Below, piece by piece: positions 19,420-28,500 of a stretch of 64,000 nucleotides of DNA (the stretch's first letter is position 1; every line of letters starts with the position of its first letter). This DNA is from Mesorhizobium sp. B2-4-15 (GTDB taxonomy: Bacteria > Pseudomonadota > Alphaproteobacteria > Rhizobiales > Rhizobiaceae). The translations under genes were made by a program, and so were the position numbers. The stretch spans positions 117,468 through 181,467 of the forward strand of contig NZ_VFUZ01000011.1 of NCBI RefSeq assembly GCF_006658505.1, in the 5' to 3' direction. The notes under the pieces are model-generated. The model did no database searches, was not told the origin of the DNA, and was given only the letters and a program-made list of their open reading frames with translations.

Positions 19420-20332
19420 CCGCCGCGGCCTCGACGCCGATCTCCAGCGTCTGCAGGTCGGCGGGCGGTATTGCGGGTCCGGTCAGCCCGCGCCGCGTCA
19501 GGCGGATGCGCCAATCGCCTTTTTCGCCATCGATATCGAACAGATTGTATTGTGCTGCCGGATGCTTGCCGCCCGGCGCCTGGCCGGCCGCGGCGACACC
19601 GACCACCGGAACCTTGGCACTGCGGGCCCCGATCTGGAACAGCGACGGCAGATGCGAATGGCCGTGCAGGACGAGTTCGGCGCCGTGCCGGCGGATGATC
19701 TTGTGGAAGCGCGCGATGCCGAACAGCCGCTTGTGCTGGGAGACGGCGCCGCGCACCGGCGGATGGTGGATCATGATGGCGCGAAACAGGCCTTGCCCGC
19801 CGGTGTCGCGAAGGATCTTGCCGAGCCGCTCCGCCTGCCGTTCCATGAAGAAGCCGTTGGCCATGAAGGGGGCCGTGGCGCGCGCCGTCGAGACCCCGAT
19901 CAGCGCGATATTGTCCCGCACGCGCAGATAGGGGAATGCATTGCGATCGACCGGTGTGTTGACGCCGTCCCCGCTCATCCAGGCGGCCCACGACCGGCAG
20001 ATCTTGTCGAAGGCGCCGGGCACGTAGGCATCGTGGTTTCCTGGAACCACCGAAACGTCGTGCGGCGGTCCCAGCGTCTCCAGCCAATGCTTGGCCATCT
20101 CGATCTCGCCATCGAGCGCCAGATTGACGAGGTCGCCGGTGACGGCGAGATGGTCCGGATTTTGCGCCTTGACGTCGGCGACGATGCTGTCGATGACGGC
20201 ATCATGCATGTGGCGGCGGCGATTGCGTTGCCAGTTGACGTAGCCGAGCACGCGCTTGGAGGCGAGATCGCGATAGGATACATCGGGGAGCGGCCCCAGA
20301 TGGACATCGGAAATATGCGCGAGCCTGAACAT
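19403..20332 (-). CDS. Calcineurin-like metallophosphoesterase (Icc/CpdA type)
   Basis: A 309-residue cytoplasmic metallophosphoesterase. Its metal-binding blocks are visible in order: HISDVHLG (D9, H11), TGDLVN (near 64), VPGNHD (near 98), IMIHHPP (near 190) and LHGHSH (near 223). The family includes cAMP phosphodiesterase CpdA and related nucleotide phosphatases. I chose ATG 20332 (MFRLAHISDVHLG), which has AAGGA at the right distance; 18 further codons upstream are open but unsupported. The nucleotide substrate is not certain. Confidence 0.88.
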   Translation of the reverse strand: MFRLAHISDVHLGPLPDVSYRDLASKRVLGYVNWQRNRRRHMHDAVIDSIVADVKAQNPDHLAVTGDLVNLALDGEIEMAKHWLETLGPPHDVSVVPGNHDAYVPGAFDKICRSWAAWMSGDGVNTPVDRNAFPYLRVRDNIALIGVSTARATAPFMANGFFMERQAERLGKILRDTGGQGLFRAIMIHHPPVRGAVSQHKRLFGIARFHKIIRRHGAELVLHGHSHLPSLFQIGARSAKVPVVGVAAAGQAPGGKHPAAQYNLFDIDGEKGDWRIRLTRRGLTGPAIPPADLQTLEIGVEAAAATAAG

Positions 20333-20403
20333 GGATCCTTCATAGGCGACCGGCGCCCCCCTTTCCACAACAGCTTGTCTTTCCACCCCCGGTTTCGCAC
20401 CTG

Positions 20404-20898
20404 ATGGCGGACCCGGAAGACGCCTTCCGCCAGACAGGTTGGGCGGGGTTCAGGGCAAGGCTGTTCCATCTCTATTTCGTGCTGCGGCGACCGATGACGC
20501 TCGGTGTGCGCGGTCTCGTTTTCGACACCGCCTCCAACTCCGTCTTTCTCATACGCCACACCTATGTGCCCGGCTGGCAGCTTCCCGGCGGCGGCGTCGA
20601 GGTCGGTGAGACGATGGCCGAGGCACTGGCCCGCGAACTGGCCGAGGAAGGCAACATCGCGATGACCACGCCGCCGGTTTTCAAATCGATGCATTTCAAC
20701 CGCCGCGCCAGCCGCCGCGACCATGTCGGTTTCTATCTGATCGAGCAGTTCAGCCAAACGACGCCGAAGCTGCCTGATCACGAGATCGCCGAGGCCGGCT
20801 TTTTCCCGCTCGACCACCTGCCGCAAGGCACGACGCCGGCGACTTTGCGGCGAATCGCCGAGGTTTTTGGAGGTGAAGTCGTATCGTCCTACTGGTAA
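20404..20898 (+). CDS. Nudix hydrolase
   Basis: A 164-residue protein with a complete Nudix box at about 61-84 (GGGVEVGE...RELAEEGN, i.e. G-x5-E-x7-REUxEExGU). These enzymes hydrolyse nucleoside diphosphates linked to another group. The N-terminal helix region (FRARLFHLYFVLRRPMTLG) resembles NUDIX proteins acting on nucleotide sugars or oxidised nucleotides. It is divergent from the phosphoesterase gene (start 72 bases away) and convergent with the GST gene (1 base between stops). Confidence 0.9.
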   Translation: MADPEDAFRQTGWAGFRARLFHLYFVLRRPMTLGVRGLVFDTASNSVFLIRHTYVPGWQLPGGGVEVGETMAEALARELAEEGNIAMTTPPVFKSMHFNRRASRRDHVGFYLIEQFSQTTPKLPDHEIAEAGFFPLDHLPQGTTPATLRRIAEVFGGEVVSSYW

Positions 20899-20899
20899 A

Positions 20900-21889
20900 T
20901 CAGGCCGCTTCGTTGAACCGCGCCCGGTCATGCGGCGCACCATAGTCCAGTTCCGGCCCCACGGGCACGATCCGCGTCGGGTTTATCGTTTCGTGGCTGC
21001 CGTAATAATGCGCCTTGATGTGATGCAGGTTCACCGTGTCGGCGACACCGGGCACCTGATAGAGGTCGCGCAGATAGTTCGACAGGTTTGGATAGTCGGC
21101 GATGCGGCGCAAATTGCATTTGAAATGGCCGACATAGACCGGGTCGAAACGCACCAGCGTGGTGAACAGCCGCCAGTCGGCCTCGGTGATGCGGCCGCCG
21201 ACGAGATAGCGTTGCGTCGATAACCGATCCTCCAGCGTGTCGAGCGCCGCGAACAGCTCGCCGAACGCTTCCTCATAGGCGTCTTGCGTGGTGGCGAAGC
21301 CGGCGCGGTAGACACCGTTGTTGACGGCGGGATAGACCAGCGCGTTGATCGCGTCGATCTCGCCGCGCAAGGCCTCCGGGTAGAAATCGAGGCTGGCATC
21401 GCCCCATTCGTCAAAGGCTGAATTGAGCATCCGGATGATTTCGGAAGATTCGTTAGAGACGATGGTCTCATCCTTTTTGTCCCACAGCACCGGCACCGTC
21501 ACCCGCCCTGAATAGATGGGATCGGCCTTGGTGTAGATCTGGTGCAGGAAATCGAGGCCGTAGAGCGAGTCGCCGGTCGCGCCGTCCTCGGTCAAGAATG
21601 TCCAGCCATTGGCGCCCATGAAATGATGCACGACCGACACCGATATGATGCTGTCGAGTCTCTTCAGTGCGCGGAAGATCAGCGTCCGGTGCGCCCAAGG
21701 GCAAGCGAGCGAAACATAGAGGTGATAGCGGCCGGGCTCCGCCTTGAAACCGCGGCTGCGGCCTCCGGCGGGCTTACCGTCGCGGGTGATCCAGTCGCGC
21801 CATTGCGATTGCGTCCGCACGAACTTGCCGCCGCTGCTCTTGGTGTCGTACCAGCGGTCCTGCCATTTGCCTTCGACCAGCAATCCCAT
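20900..21889 (-). CDS. Glutathionyl-hydroquinone reductase-like GST (YqjG/ECM4 family)
   Basis: A 329-residue glutathione S-transferase of the Xi class. It should reduce glutathionyl-hydroquinones using GSH. The N-terminal thioredoxin-like domain has the catalytic Cys in ACPWAHRT (C63). The dimer and substrate residues include the SNESSEIIRMLNSAFDEW block (about 145) and an all-helical C-terminal domain with WRLFTTLVRFDPVYVGHFKCNLRRI. I chose ATG 21889 (MGLLVEGKWQDRW), preceded by AAGGACA, rather than the longer open frame to 21916. Confidence 0.92.
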   Translation of the reverse strand: MGLLVEGKWQDRWYDTKSSGGKFVRTQSQWRDWITRDGKPAGGRSRGFKAEPGRYHLYVSLACPWAHRTLIFRALKRLDSIISVSVVHHFMGANGWTFLTEDGATGDSLYGLDFLHQIYTKADPIYSGRVTVPVLWDKKDETIVSNESSEIIRMLNSAFDEWGDASLDFYPEALRGEIDAINALVYPAVNNGVYRAGFATTQDAYEEAFGELFAALDTLEDRLSTQRYLVGGRITEADWRLFTTLVRFDPVYVGHFKCNLRRIADYPNLSNYLRDLYQVPGVADTVNLHHIKAHYYGSHETINPTRIVPVGPELDYGAPHDRARFNEAA

Positions 21890-22153
21890 GGGGTGTCCTT
21901 TCGCCTTTCGCCTCATGTAGAGCGTGACAGGCCCAGGTGGAAATCATCCAGGCTGAACAGATCGTCAATCGATAGGCCACGCAATGGGTCGATTGCGGCG
22001 GCCGGAAATTGATGCTAGCGGACACTCCGCATGTTCAACTTTGCTTTGATCCGGTTCGACCGACGACGAAAGGGCGCCCGCGCTTGATGAAGCGCTGACT
22101 GGCGAATGCTGCCGTTTGCAGCAACCTTTCCTCCTGACCGGATCGCAAAGACC

Positions 22154-22690
22154 ATGAGCCTTGCCGACGTTAAATACCTGCCGGAAACTCCGGCGCACGA
22201 CCCTGAAATCGAAGCCATCAATGACGAGGCCTTCGGGCCTGGCCGTTTCGTGCTGGCCGCCTACAAGATCCGCGAGGCCGGCGGCCACGAGCGCGCGCTG
22301 TCCTTTGTCGCCGTCGATGGCGATCTTGTCGTCGCTTCGGTGCGCATGACCCGCATCGCCGCCGGTGCCGGCCGCGCCCTGATGCTCGGAGCGCTCGCGG
22401 TGCGGCCTGCCTTCAAGAATCTCGGCATTGGCCGCCGCCTCGTGGCGATCGCGCTGGAAGCGGCCGCCAAAGCCGGCGCCCCGGCCGTCATGCTGGTCGG
22501 CGACGAGCCCTATTACGGGCCGCTCGGCTTCAAGCGCATTCCGCGCGGCCAGATTTCGATGCCCCGCCCTGTCGATCTCGACCGCCTGCTGTCACATGAG
22601 ATCACGCCGGGCGCGGTTGCCAGGCTTACGGGCGAGGTCTGTCATGCCAGTCAGGCCAGGGTCGCCGAGCATATGTCGGCGATGGCTTGA
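22154..22690 (+). CDS. GNAT-family N-acetyltransferase (YhbS-like)
   Basis: A 178-residue acetyltransferase. The acetyl-CoA-binding block is visible as ALAVRPAFKNLGIGRRLVAIALEAA (about 84-108), followed by VMLVGDEPYYGPLGF, a signature of the YhbS group. The substrate is unknown. ATG 22154 begins the conserved part; the frame upstream to 22106 lacks support. It is divergent from the GST gene. Confidence 0.88.
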   Translation: MSLADVKYLPETPAHDPEIEAINDEAFGPGRFVLAAYKIREAGGHERALSFVAVDGDLVVASVRMTRIAAGAGRALMLGALAVRPAFKNLGIGRRLVAIALEAAAKAGAPAVMLVGDEPYYGPLGFKRIPRGQISMPRPVDLDRLLSHEITPGAVARLTGEVCHASQARVAEHMSAMA

Positions 22691-22731
22691 CCTTGCCCGT
22701 CGATCTGGGCCTGATCCATCCCTGTTCTCTT

Positions 22732-22831
22732 GGAGCAATTCCAGGAAAAGTGTGAAACGGTTTTTCCGTCACGAATTGCGTCAAAACAAAGATGAGCGGT
22801 TCGGCGCTTCCATGAAACGATGAACCGCTCC
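22732..22831 (+). repeat. Dispersed intergenic repeat, copy 1
   Basis: A roughly 100-bp element begins GGAGCAATTCCAGGAAAAG. It contains CGGTTTTTCCGTC and AATTGCGTCA and ends in a 9-bp hairpin GAGCGGTTC (22794-22802) / GAACCGCTC (22822-22830). A second copy at 52842-52936 shares the order of these blocks but has a different hairpin stem. It lies between the GNAT and SDR genes, in no gene. Confidence 0.75.
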
Positions 22832-22847
22832 AGGAAAGGATAACGCC

Positions 22848-23609
22848 ATGAACCCGAACGGCCAGATCGCGATCGTGACCGGCGGCGGCTCCGGCCTTGG
22901 CGAGGCAACGGCGCGTGCGCTTGCCGCGAAGGGCGCCCGCGTCGCCATTTTCGATGTCGGCATCGACCGCGCCGCAAAAGTGGCGGCCGAGATCGGCGGT
23001 ATTGCCGTCCAATGCGACGTCAGCAGCGCCGACAGTGGCGCCGCCGCCGTCGCCGAGGTGACGGGCAAGCTTGGCGAGCCGCGCATCCTGGTCAACTGCG
23101 CCGGCATCGCCATTGGCGTGAAGACGATCGGCAAGGATGGGCCTCATCCGCTCGACCAGTACCGCAAGGTGATCGAGGTCAATCTGATCGGCACCTTCAA
23201 CATGATCCGCCTCGTCGCCGACCGCGCCGCCAGGCTCGAGCCGCTGCAAGGCGGCGAGCGCGGCGTCATCGTCAACACCGCCTCGGTCGCCGCCTATGAC
23301 GGCCAGATCGGCCAAGCGGCCTATTCCGCCTCCAAGGGCGGCGTGGTCGGCATGACGCTGCCCGTCGCGCGCGACCTTGCTCGTTCGGGCATTCGGGTCT
23401 GCACCATCGCACCAGGCATCTTCAAGACACCGATGATGGCCGGCATGCCGCAGGACGTGCAGGATTCGCTCGGTGCCGCCGTACCCTTCCCGCCCCGCCT
23501 CGGCGAACCATCCGAATATGCCGCCCTCGCCCTGCACATCATCGAGAACCAGATGCTCAACGGCGAGACCATCCGCCTCGATGGCGCCATCCGCATGGCG
23601 CCGAAGTAA
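22848..23609 (+). CDS. Short-chain dehydrogenase, 3-hydroxyacyl-CoA dehydrogenase type II-like
   Basis: A 253-residue SDR with TGGGSGLG (cofactor), D-V at the end of beta 2 (FDVGID, favouring NAD), NCAG, the catalytic Ser in [10 protein letters not shown], and Y-S-A-S-K. The features [23 protein letters not shown] and [10 protein letters not shown] are characteristic of the HSD17B10/3-hydroxy-2-methylbutyryl-CoA dehydrogenase group, which acts in fatty acid and isoleucine breakdown. GAAAGGATAACGCC precedes ATG 22848. Monocistronic by appearance. Confidence 0.88.
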   Translation: MNPNGQIAIVTGGGSGLGEATARALAAKGARVAIFDVGIDRAAKVAAEIGGIAVQCDVSSADSGAAAVAEVTGKLGEPRILVNCAGIAIGVKTIGKDGPHPLDQYRKVIEVNLIGTFNMIRLVADRAARLEPLQGGERGVIVNTASVAAYDGQIGQAAYSASKGGVVGMTLPVARDLARSGIRVCTIAPGIFKTPMMAGMPQDVQDSLGAAVPFPPRLGEPSEYAALALHIIENQMLNGETIRLDGAIRMAPK

Positions 23610-23717
23610 TGCACCTCGGCCAAAAGCATGCGCACGGGCTTGACCCGAGGGTGCGAGCGGTTTTGGGATAACGACGTACCGGGAGCGCTTGCCAGGACCG
23701 GCATCATCGTCTGATAA

Positions 23718-24533
23718 GTGGAATGGGAAAATCAACTTAGCAGGGCGAGAACCTTGGACGATAAAAAGAAGGATGTGATCCGCGAAACCGACGCCAAAGC
23801 GATCCGGTTGGCGAAAACACTTCTGCGCAGTGCCCGCTTCGGCGCATTGGCCGTGCTGGAGCCGCAAACCGGATCGCCGCTGGCGAGCCGGGTCGGCGTG
23901 GCCACCGACATTGACGGCGCGCCACTGATCCTGGTGTCGATGCTGTCGGCGCATACGCCTGCCTTGCTTGCCGATCCGCGCTGTTCCCTGCTGCTCGGCG
24001 AGCCTGGCAAGGGCGACCCGCTGGCACATCCGCGCCTGACGCTGATCTGCCAGGCGTCATGGCTCGAGCGTGGGTCGGACGCGCACGTCCGCGCCGAGCG
24101 CCGCTATCTCAACCGCAATCCCAAGGCGGGGCTCTATGCCGGACTTGGCGACTTCTCCATCTTTCGCCTCGAGCCGCAACGCGCCAGCCTCAACGGCGGC
24201 TTCGGCAAGGCCTATCTGCTCGATCGGCCCGATCTCGTCACCGGCGGACCGGTCGTCGAAGAGCTTGCGGCGAGTGAACAATCCGCCGTCGAGCATATGA
24301 ATGCCGATCATCTCGACGCGATCGCCGTTTATGCACATCATTTTGCCGGGGCAGCCGGTGACGGCTGGACCATCGCCGGTTTGGACGCCGATGGCATGGA
24401 TCTGGTCTCCGGGGACAATGTTTGCCGGGTATTCTTCCCGCAACCTTTGGCGGCCGCACGGGAATTGCGGCCCGTTCTGGTCGATATGGCCAGGAGCGGC
24501 AGCGCGGCAGCGCGGACACAGAGCGAGATTTAA
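23718..24533 (+). CDS. HugZ-like pyridoxamine-phosphate-oxidase-fold protein with DUF2470 tail
   Basis: A 271-residue protein. Residues about 25-170 form a PNPOx-like split barrel (RSARFGALAVLEPQTGSPLASRVGVATD and LILVSMLSAHTPALLADPRCSLLL). Residues about 185-260 form the DUF2470 domain (SAVEHMNADHLDAIAVYAHHF and GMDLVSGDNVCRVFFPQPL). This two-domain layout is that of the HugZ family, linked to heme handling. The start may be GTG 23718 or TTG 23754; the latter has AGGGCGAG upstream. The gene precedes an ArsR-type regulator. Confidence 0.82.
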   Translation: MEWENQLSRARTLDDKKKDVIRETDAKAIRLAKTLLRSARFGALAVLEPQTGSPLASRVGVATDIDGAPLILVSMLSAHTPALLADPRCSLLLGEPGKGDPLAHPRLTLICQASWLERGSDAHVRAERRYLNRNPKAGLYAGLGDFSIFRLEPQRASLNGGFGKAYLLDRPDLVTGGPVVEELAASEQSAVEHMNADHLDAIAVYAHHFAGAAGDGWTIAGLDADGMDLVSGDNVCRVFFPQPLAAARELRPVLVDMARSGSAAARTQSEI

Positions 24534-24664
24534 TTGCATTTGATCAAAAGCAACGCTTGAGATTTGAAAGAAATGTTCTAGGCTTTAGCTATGGTGCTGA
24601 CTCGTCAGCGGCCTTTCGCGAGTGAATTTATGGATTCAGGCACCATTGCCCCCATGGTGCCTCG

Positions 24665-25033
24665 ATGAGCAAACAGCATGGGGCATTCATGGTCTCGACA
24701 AAGCTAATCGCCAACGCCGAATCGGCGGCCGAATTTCTTATGCTGATGGGCAACGAAAAACGGCTGTTGATCATGAGCTATCTGATCGACGGTGAGATGT
24801 CGGTCGGCGCTATCGCCGAAAAGGTGATGCTCAGCCAATCCGCGCTCTCGCAGCATCTGGCCAAGTTGCGGGCTCTCGACCTCGTGGACACCCGCCGCGA
24901 CCGTCAGATGATTTACTACTCCTGCAAATCCGATGCGGTGCGCGAACTGCTTGTCATGCTGGACGGTATTTTCGGCAGCGGCAAGGAGGACCTGTCCCAG
25001 ATGGCGCAGAGATTGCGCCGCGCCGGGACTTGA
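24665..25033 (+). CDS. ArsR-family winged-helix repressor, NolR-like
   Basis: A 122-residue DNA-binding protein. The winged helix runs AAEFLMLMGNEKRLLIMSYL, then VGAIAEKVMLSQSALSQHLAKLRALDLVDTRRDRQMIYYS. The recognition helix SQSALSQHLxKLR and the wing TRRDxQxIYYS are nearly those of NolR, the rhizobial regulator of nodulation and symbiosis genes. The closest other family, the sulfide sensor BigR/YgaV, needs a pair of cysteines. Only one Cys is visible here, so sulfide sensing is unlikely. The start could also be ATG 24689 (MVSTKLI). Confidence 0.85.
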   Translation: MSKQHGAFMVSTKLIANAESAAEFLMLMGNEKRLLIMSYLIDGEMSVGAIAEKVMLSQSALSQHLAKLRALDLVDTRRDRQMIYYSCKSDAVRELLVMLDGIFGSGKEDLSQMAQRLRRAGT

Positions 25034-25140
25034 CCGGACGCTCCCGCGGCCTTTTACCTCGCTGACGATTTCAGGAGCGCGGTTCGTGCGTCTTTCCCGA
25101 CGCACCAACCGCGCTTTGGATCTTTGAGCAAAGGACATCT

Positions 25141-25938
25141 TTGGACCCGATCCGCATCGACGATCCACGGGATCCACGCGTCGCAGCCTATCTCGATATC
25201 CGCGAACGCGATCTCGCCGGTCGGCAAGGCCGCTTCGTCGCCGAAGGCAAGGTGGTGCTCGACCTGCTTTTGTCGTCCGGCCGCTTCGGCGCGGAATCCG
25301 TGCTGGTCCTGGAAAACCGGTTCGGCGGCCTGAAGGACATATTGCACAAGGCGCCCTCGGACCTGCCGGTCTACGTCGTCGCCAGCGCGGTTATGGACGC
25401 GATTGCCGGCTTTCACATGCATCGCGGCATCCTGGCCATCGGCCGCAAGGGGACGCCGCAGCCCGCCGGGCTATTGCTGGACGCCTTGCCCGCTCAAGCC
25501 CTGGTCGTGGTGCTCGTCGGCATTACCAATCACGACAATATGGGCTCGATCTTCCGCAACGCCGCCGCCTTCGGCGCCGATGCGGTATTGATGGATGCGA
25601 CATGCTGCGATCCGCTTTATCGCAAGGCGATCCGCGTTTCGGTCGGCGCCGCGCTCAAGATCCCTTTCGCGTCCTTCACCGACACCGCGGGCTTCACGGC
25701 GATGCTCGCCGATCGGGGCTTTGAACAATTCGCGCTCTCGCCCCGTGGAAAGACCGACATACGCGATGCAAGGCCAGCCGCGCGCCTGGCGCTTTATCTC
25801 GGCACCGAGGGCGAAGGCCTGCCCGAGACCCTGCTTGAACGCCTGCAAACCGTACGGATCACCATGTCGAACGGCTTCGACAGCCTGAATGTCGCGGCGG
25901 CCTCAGCCATTGCGCTGCATCATTTCTCGCCTCGTTAG
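25141..25938 (+). CDS. SpoU/TrmH-family RNA 2'-O-methyltransferase
   Basis: A 265-residue SPOUT methyltransferase. The three knot motifs are visible: NHDNMGSIFRNAAAFGADAV (motif 1, near 125), LYLGTEGEGLPE (motif 2, near 220) and MSNGFDSLNVAAASAIALH (motif 3, near 242). The N-terminal part (FVAEGKVVLDLLLSSG) is a substrate-binding L30e-like domain. It should 2'-O-methylate a ribose in tRNA or rRNA; which one is not clear. I take the TTG start at 25141. It is convergent with the next gene by a 4-base overlap. Confidence 0.9.
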   Translation: MDPIRIDDPRDPRVAAYLDIRERDLAGRQGRFVAEGKVVLDLLLSSGRFGAESVLVLENRFGGLKDILHKAPSDLPVYVVASAVMDAIAGFHMHRGILAIGRKGTPQPAGLLLDALPAQALVVVLVGITNHDNMGSIFRNAAAFGADAVLMDATCCDPLYRKAIRVSVGAALKIPFASFTDTAGFTAMLADRGFEQFALSPRGKTDIRDARPAARLALYLGTEGEGLPETLLERLQTVRITMSNGFDSLNVAAASAIALHHFSPR

Positions 25939-26207
25939 GCAGGCCGCCTTCGTGATGCATCAAGGCGACGTGTTTTCGCCAAGCCTGCGCTCCGCGTCGT
26001 GCCGGTGTCGCTCGGTGCAACTTCCACGACGAAGGCCTGCATGTCGTCGGCCATCGGTATAGGAGCACCCGAAGACTTCCAGCGCGCATCACGCGCTATT
26101 CTTGTCGCGTCGACCAACGATGTCGCGCCATCCAGCAGGGCGAAAAGCACAGGATGGAAGTACCATGCCGCCAGCCATCCAATCGCGAGCACCGTGTAAA
26201 GGATCAT
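25935..26207 (-). CDS. Small membrane protein of unknown function
   Basis: A 90-residue frame with one clear N-terminal hydrophobic segment (MILYTVLAIGWLAAWYFHPVLFALLDG) followed by a basic, low-complexity tail. It lies 58 bases downstream of the coiled-coil gene on the same strand and could be co-transcribed. No family is recognised, and it could be non-coding. Confidence 0.45.
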   Translation of the reverse strand: MILYTVLAIGWLAAWYFHPVLFALLDGATSLVDATRIARDARWKSSGAPIPMADDMQAFVVEVAPSDTGTTRSAGLAKTRRLDASRRRPA

Positions 26208-26265
26208 GGACTTCCAGATGGTGATGCCATGTCACGGGCGCACCGCCGATAGCCGCACAACCACG

Positions 26266-27417
26266 TCAGTTCGCGGCCGCCTTCTGCAAGGCCCGCACGC
26301 GGTCGGCGAGGCTGCGGTCGCCGCCATCGGATCGGCTGTCCGTGGGCGCCGCCAGCGCCTTGGCGATCGGCGAGTCAGGTCCTTCGAGCTTCGCTGTCAG
26401 GTGGACGACTTCGGCCGCCAGCTCGTTCATCTGCTCGCGCAACGCGGCGCTGCCATTCGTCGAACCTGACGATGCCATGGCGGCGAGATCCGTCTTCAGC
26501 CGCTTGTTCTCACGCGCCAGCGCCGTCAGCCTGGCCTCCAGCCGTTCGCGATCACTGTCGAGCTTGGCGATCGCCCGGTCCACGTCGTCGCGCCTGCTGG
26601 CCTCGTCATGCCGGTCCGCTTCATCCGGCTTGCCAACCAGCCGCAAGGCCGGGGCGCCGCCCTCGGCCTTCGCTTTTTCACGCAGCCGGGCCAATTCCTT
26701 TTCGCGGCGATCAAGCTTGTCTTCGCGATCGGCGAGTGTCGCGAGCAGCCGTTCAACTTTCTTGTCGAGTTCCGCCGCCCTCTTCTTCTCGGCCTTCAGG
26801 GCATCGCGCACGGCCTTGCTTTCGGCCGCGATCTCCTGATGGCGCCGGTCTGCTTCCTTGCGCTGGCCGCGCAGCAGCGCAATGTCGCTGGCGAGCTTCT
26901 GCAACTCGGATTCGCGCGCCACGAGTTCGATCTGGCGGCTGCTGGAGGAGAAGCTGGCGTCATCATACATGAGCTCCAGCTTTTCGAACTCGAGCGCCCG
27001 CTTCTCCAGCTTGCGTTCGGTCTCCTTGAGCCGCTCCGAAAGCTGATGCAATTCCTCTTCGCGCTGCCGCAGCGTCTCGTTCTTGGCGCCGAGTTCGGCG
27101 AGCGCCTGATTCTTGTCCGTGCGCTCGACCGCCAGCCCCTTCAACGCCTCGCGGCCGCGATTGATCTCGACGAGCTGTTCGGCCGCCTTCTCGCGCAGCG
27201 CCTTGACATTCATTTCGAGGCGGCGCGTGGTCATGGCATACTCGGCGCGGATCCGGTCCTTGTCGGCCTGGATCTCGGATTGCGTCAACGGGATCGAGGC
27301 TTCGATGCGCCTGCGGGTCAGCGTGACGGCGCGCCGCCAGACGGCAGGAGCCACGATCAGCGCCAGAAAGCCGGCACAGAGAAAGCCGAGGGCGAAGAAC
27401 AGGACTGACTGAACCAA
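26266..27417 (-). CDS. Membrane-anchored long coiled-coil protein
   Basis: A 383-residue protein with a single N-terminal membrane helix (about 4-26, SVLFFALGFLCAGFLALIVAPAVW) followed by about 300 residues of nearly continuous charged coiled coil rich in K, E, R, A and L. It is probably an inner-membrane protein with a cytoplasmic rod. Such proteins are common in Rhizobiales and lack a defined role. I place the start at TTG 27417, directly before the membrane helix; the frame is open to 27507 without support. Confidence 0.75.
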   Translation of the reverse strand: MVQSVLFFALGFLCAGFLALIVAPAVWRRAVTLTRRRIEASIPLTQSEIQADKDRIRAEYAMTTRRLEMNVKALREKAAEQLVEINRGREALKGLAVERTDKNQALAELGAKNETLRQREEELHQLSERLKETERKLEKRALEFEKLELMYDDASFSSSSRQIELVARESELQKLASDIALLRGQRKEADRRHQEIAAESKAVRDALKAEKKRAAELDKKVERLLATLADREDKLDRREKELARLREKAKAEGGAPALRLVGKPDEADRHDEASRRDDVDRAIAKLDSDRERLEARLTALARENKRLKTDLAAMASSGSTNGSAALREQMNELAAEVVHLTAKLEGPDSPIAKALAAPTDSRSDGGDRSLADRVRALQKAAAN

Positions 27418-27576
27418 AGGACTACCCGCTATCGGCGGCAACCGCCTGAACTGGACCGCATCATACTGGCATGGCGGAAATCCGGCGCCGCGGCAAGGTC
27501 TTGCCACAGCGCATTGGGGGTCACGGGCCTACAAATCCCATCGAAAAGCCGGCTTTGCGATCATGACGGATTGGAA

Positions 27577-28158
27577 TCAGAAGGGGTTCCAGGTCGCCCG
27601 CTCGGTCAGCTTCAGGTAGCCGAGATTAACGCCGAGTCTGGCGCCGACACCGGTGCGGATCGGCACCAGAAGCACATTGTTGTTCTTCAGCACGTTGAAG
27701 CCGATACCCGCCACCACATAGGCCGACCCGGCCACGCCGCCATAGCGGTTGTAGAGGTTGCCGACATCGTCGAGATTGTAGACCAGCATCATCACCCGGG
27801 ATCCCTCGCCGCCGAAATCCCACCCCAGCGACGGGCCCTGCCAGAACACTTTGTGATCGCCGGCATTCTTGGTGTAGAGCGTGCCTTCGCCATAGGTCAG
27901 GCCGCCGATCAGAGCGCCCGACCCTTCCTCACCAAGCAGATAGCCATTGGGCAGTCCGTAAGAAGCGAAGATTTTCTCGATGACAGTGGCGAGCCCGCCC
28001 GATGTCGCGCCGAAGAACTTGTGGCCGGAATCGATAATCTCCTGAGCGGTGTATTCCTGGGCTCGCAGGGCTGAAGTCGAGAAGACGAGAACGCCCATGA
28101 GCGTGACCGCCATTGTAAGGACGCGGAGGAAACTCCGGTCATAGAATCGGGAAAACAT
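27577..28158 (-). CDS. DUF1134-family (SYLF-like) exported protein
   Basis: A 193-residue protein with a signal peptide (FLRVLTMAVTLMGVLVFSTSALRAQ, cleavage near 35). The mature part carries the glycine-rich pattern of DUF1134/SYLF-type domains (FFGATSGGLATVIEKIF, GYLLGEEGSGALIGGLTYGEGTLYTK and VFWQGPSLGWDFGG). It is probably periplasmic and lipid- or membrane-binding. Start 28158 has GGAAG just upstream; ATG 28176 is the alternative. Confidence 0.85.
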   Translation of the reverse strand: MFSRFYDRSFLRVLTMAVTLMGVLVFSTSALRAQEYTAQEIIDSGHKFFGATSGGLATVIEKIFASYGLPNGYLLGEEGSGALIGGLTYGEGTLYTKNAGDHKVFWQGPSLGWDFGGEGSRVMMLVYNLDDVGNLYNRYGGVAGSAYVVAGIGFNVLKNNNVLLVPIRTGVGARLGVNLGYLKLTERATWNPF

Positions 28159-28500
28159 GCTTCCAATCTCCGTCATGGAGCACTTTCGCCGACGCCTCGC
28201 ACCCGGTCCGGCTCTTTAGGCGGCCGTTAAGGATGACTGTTAGGGGCAAACTATGCCGTAATTCTTTTTCAACCATTAACTCCCACAGGAAGATGGCGGT
28301 TCGAAGGCTGACTTGGGGGCGCGCGGCGCTGGCAGCCTGCGCGAACACGCCATTTGGCTCGACGACAATTTTGGATTTGTTGCTGTACATACGAGTGCTG
28401 TGTATTCAGAAAGCCTCGGGTTGGAGCGTGATTCGTGTGGGCAGGCGCGACAATCGATCGCTCGGCCACGAATTGTGGAATTTTGCAGGGATTTTCACCG
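28159..28500. other. Divergent intergenic region between DUF1134 gene and chpT
   Basis: No convincing gene. It holds the promoters of the two divergent genes, one GANTC site (GATTC near 28429) and TTAA-containing half-sites resembling CtrA boxes near 28225-28280. Confidence 0.5.
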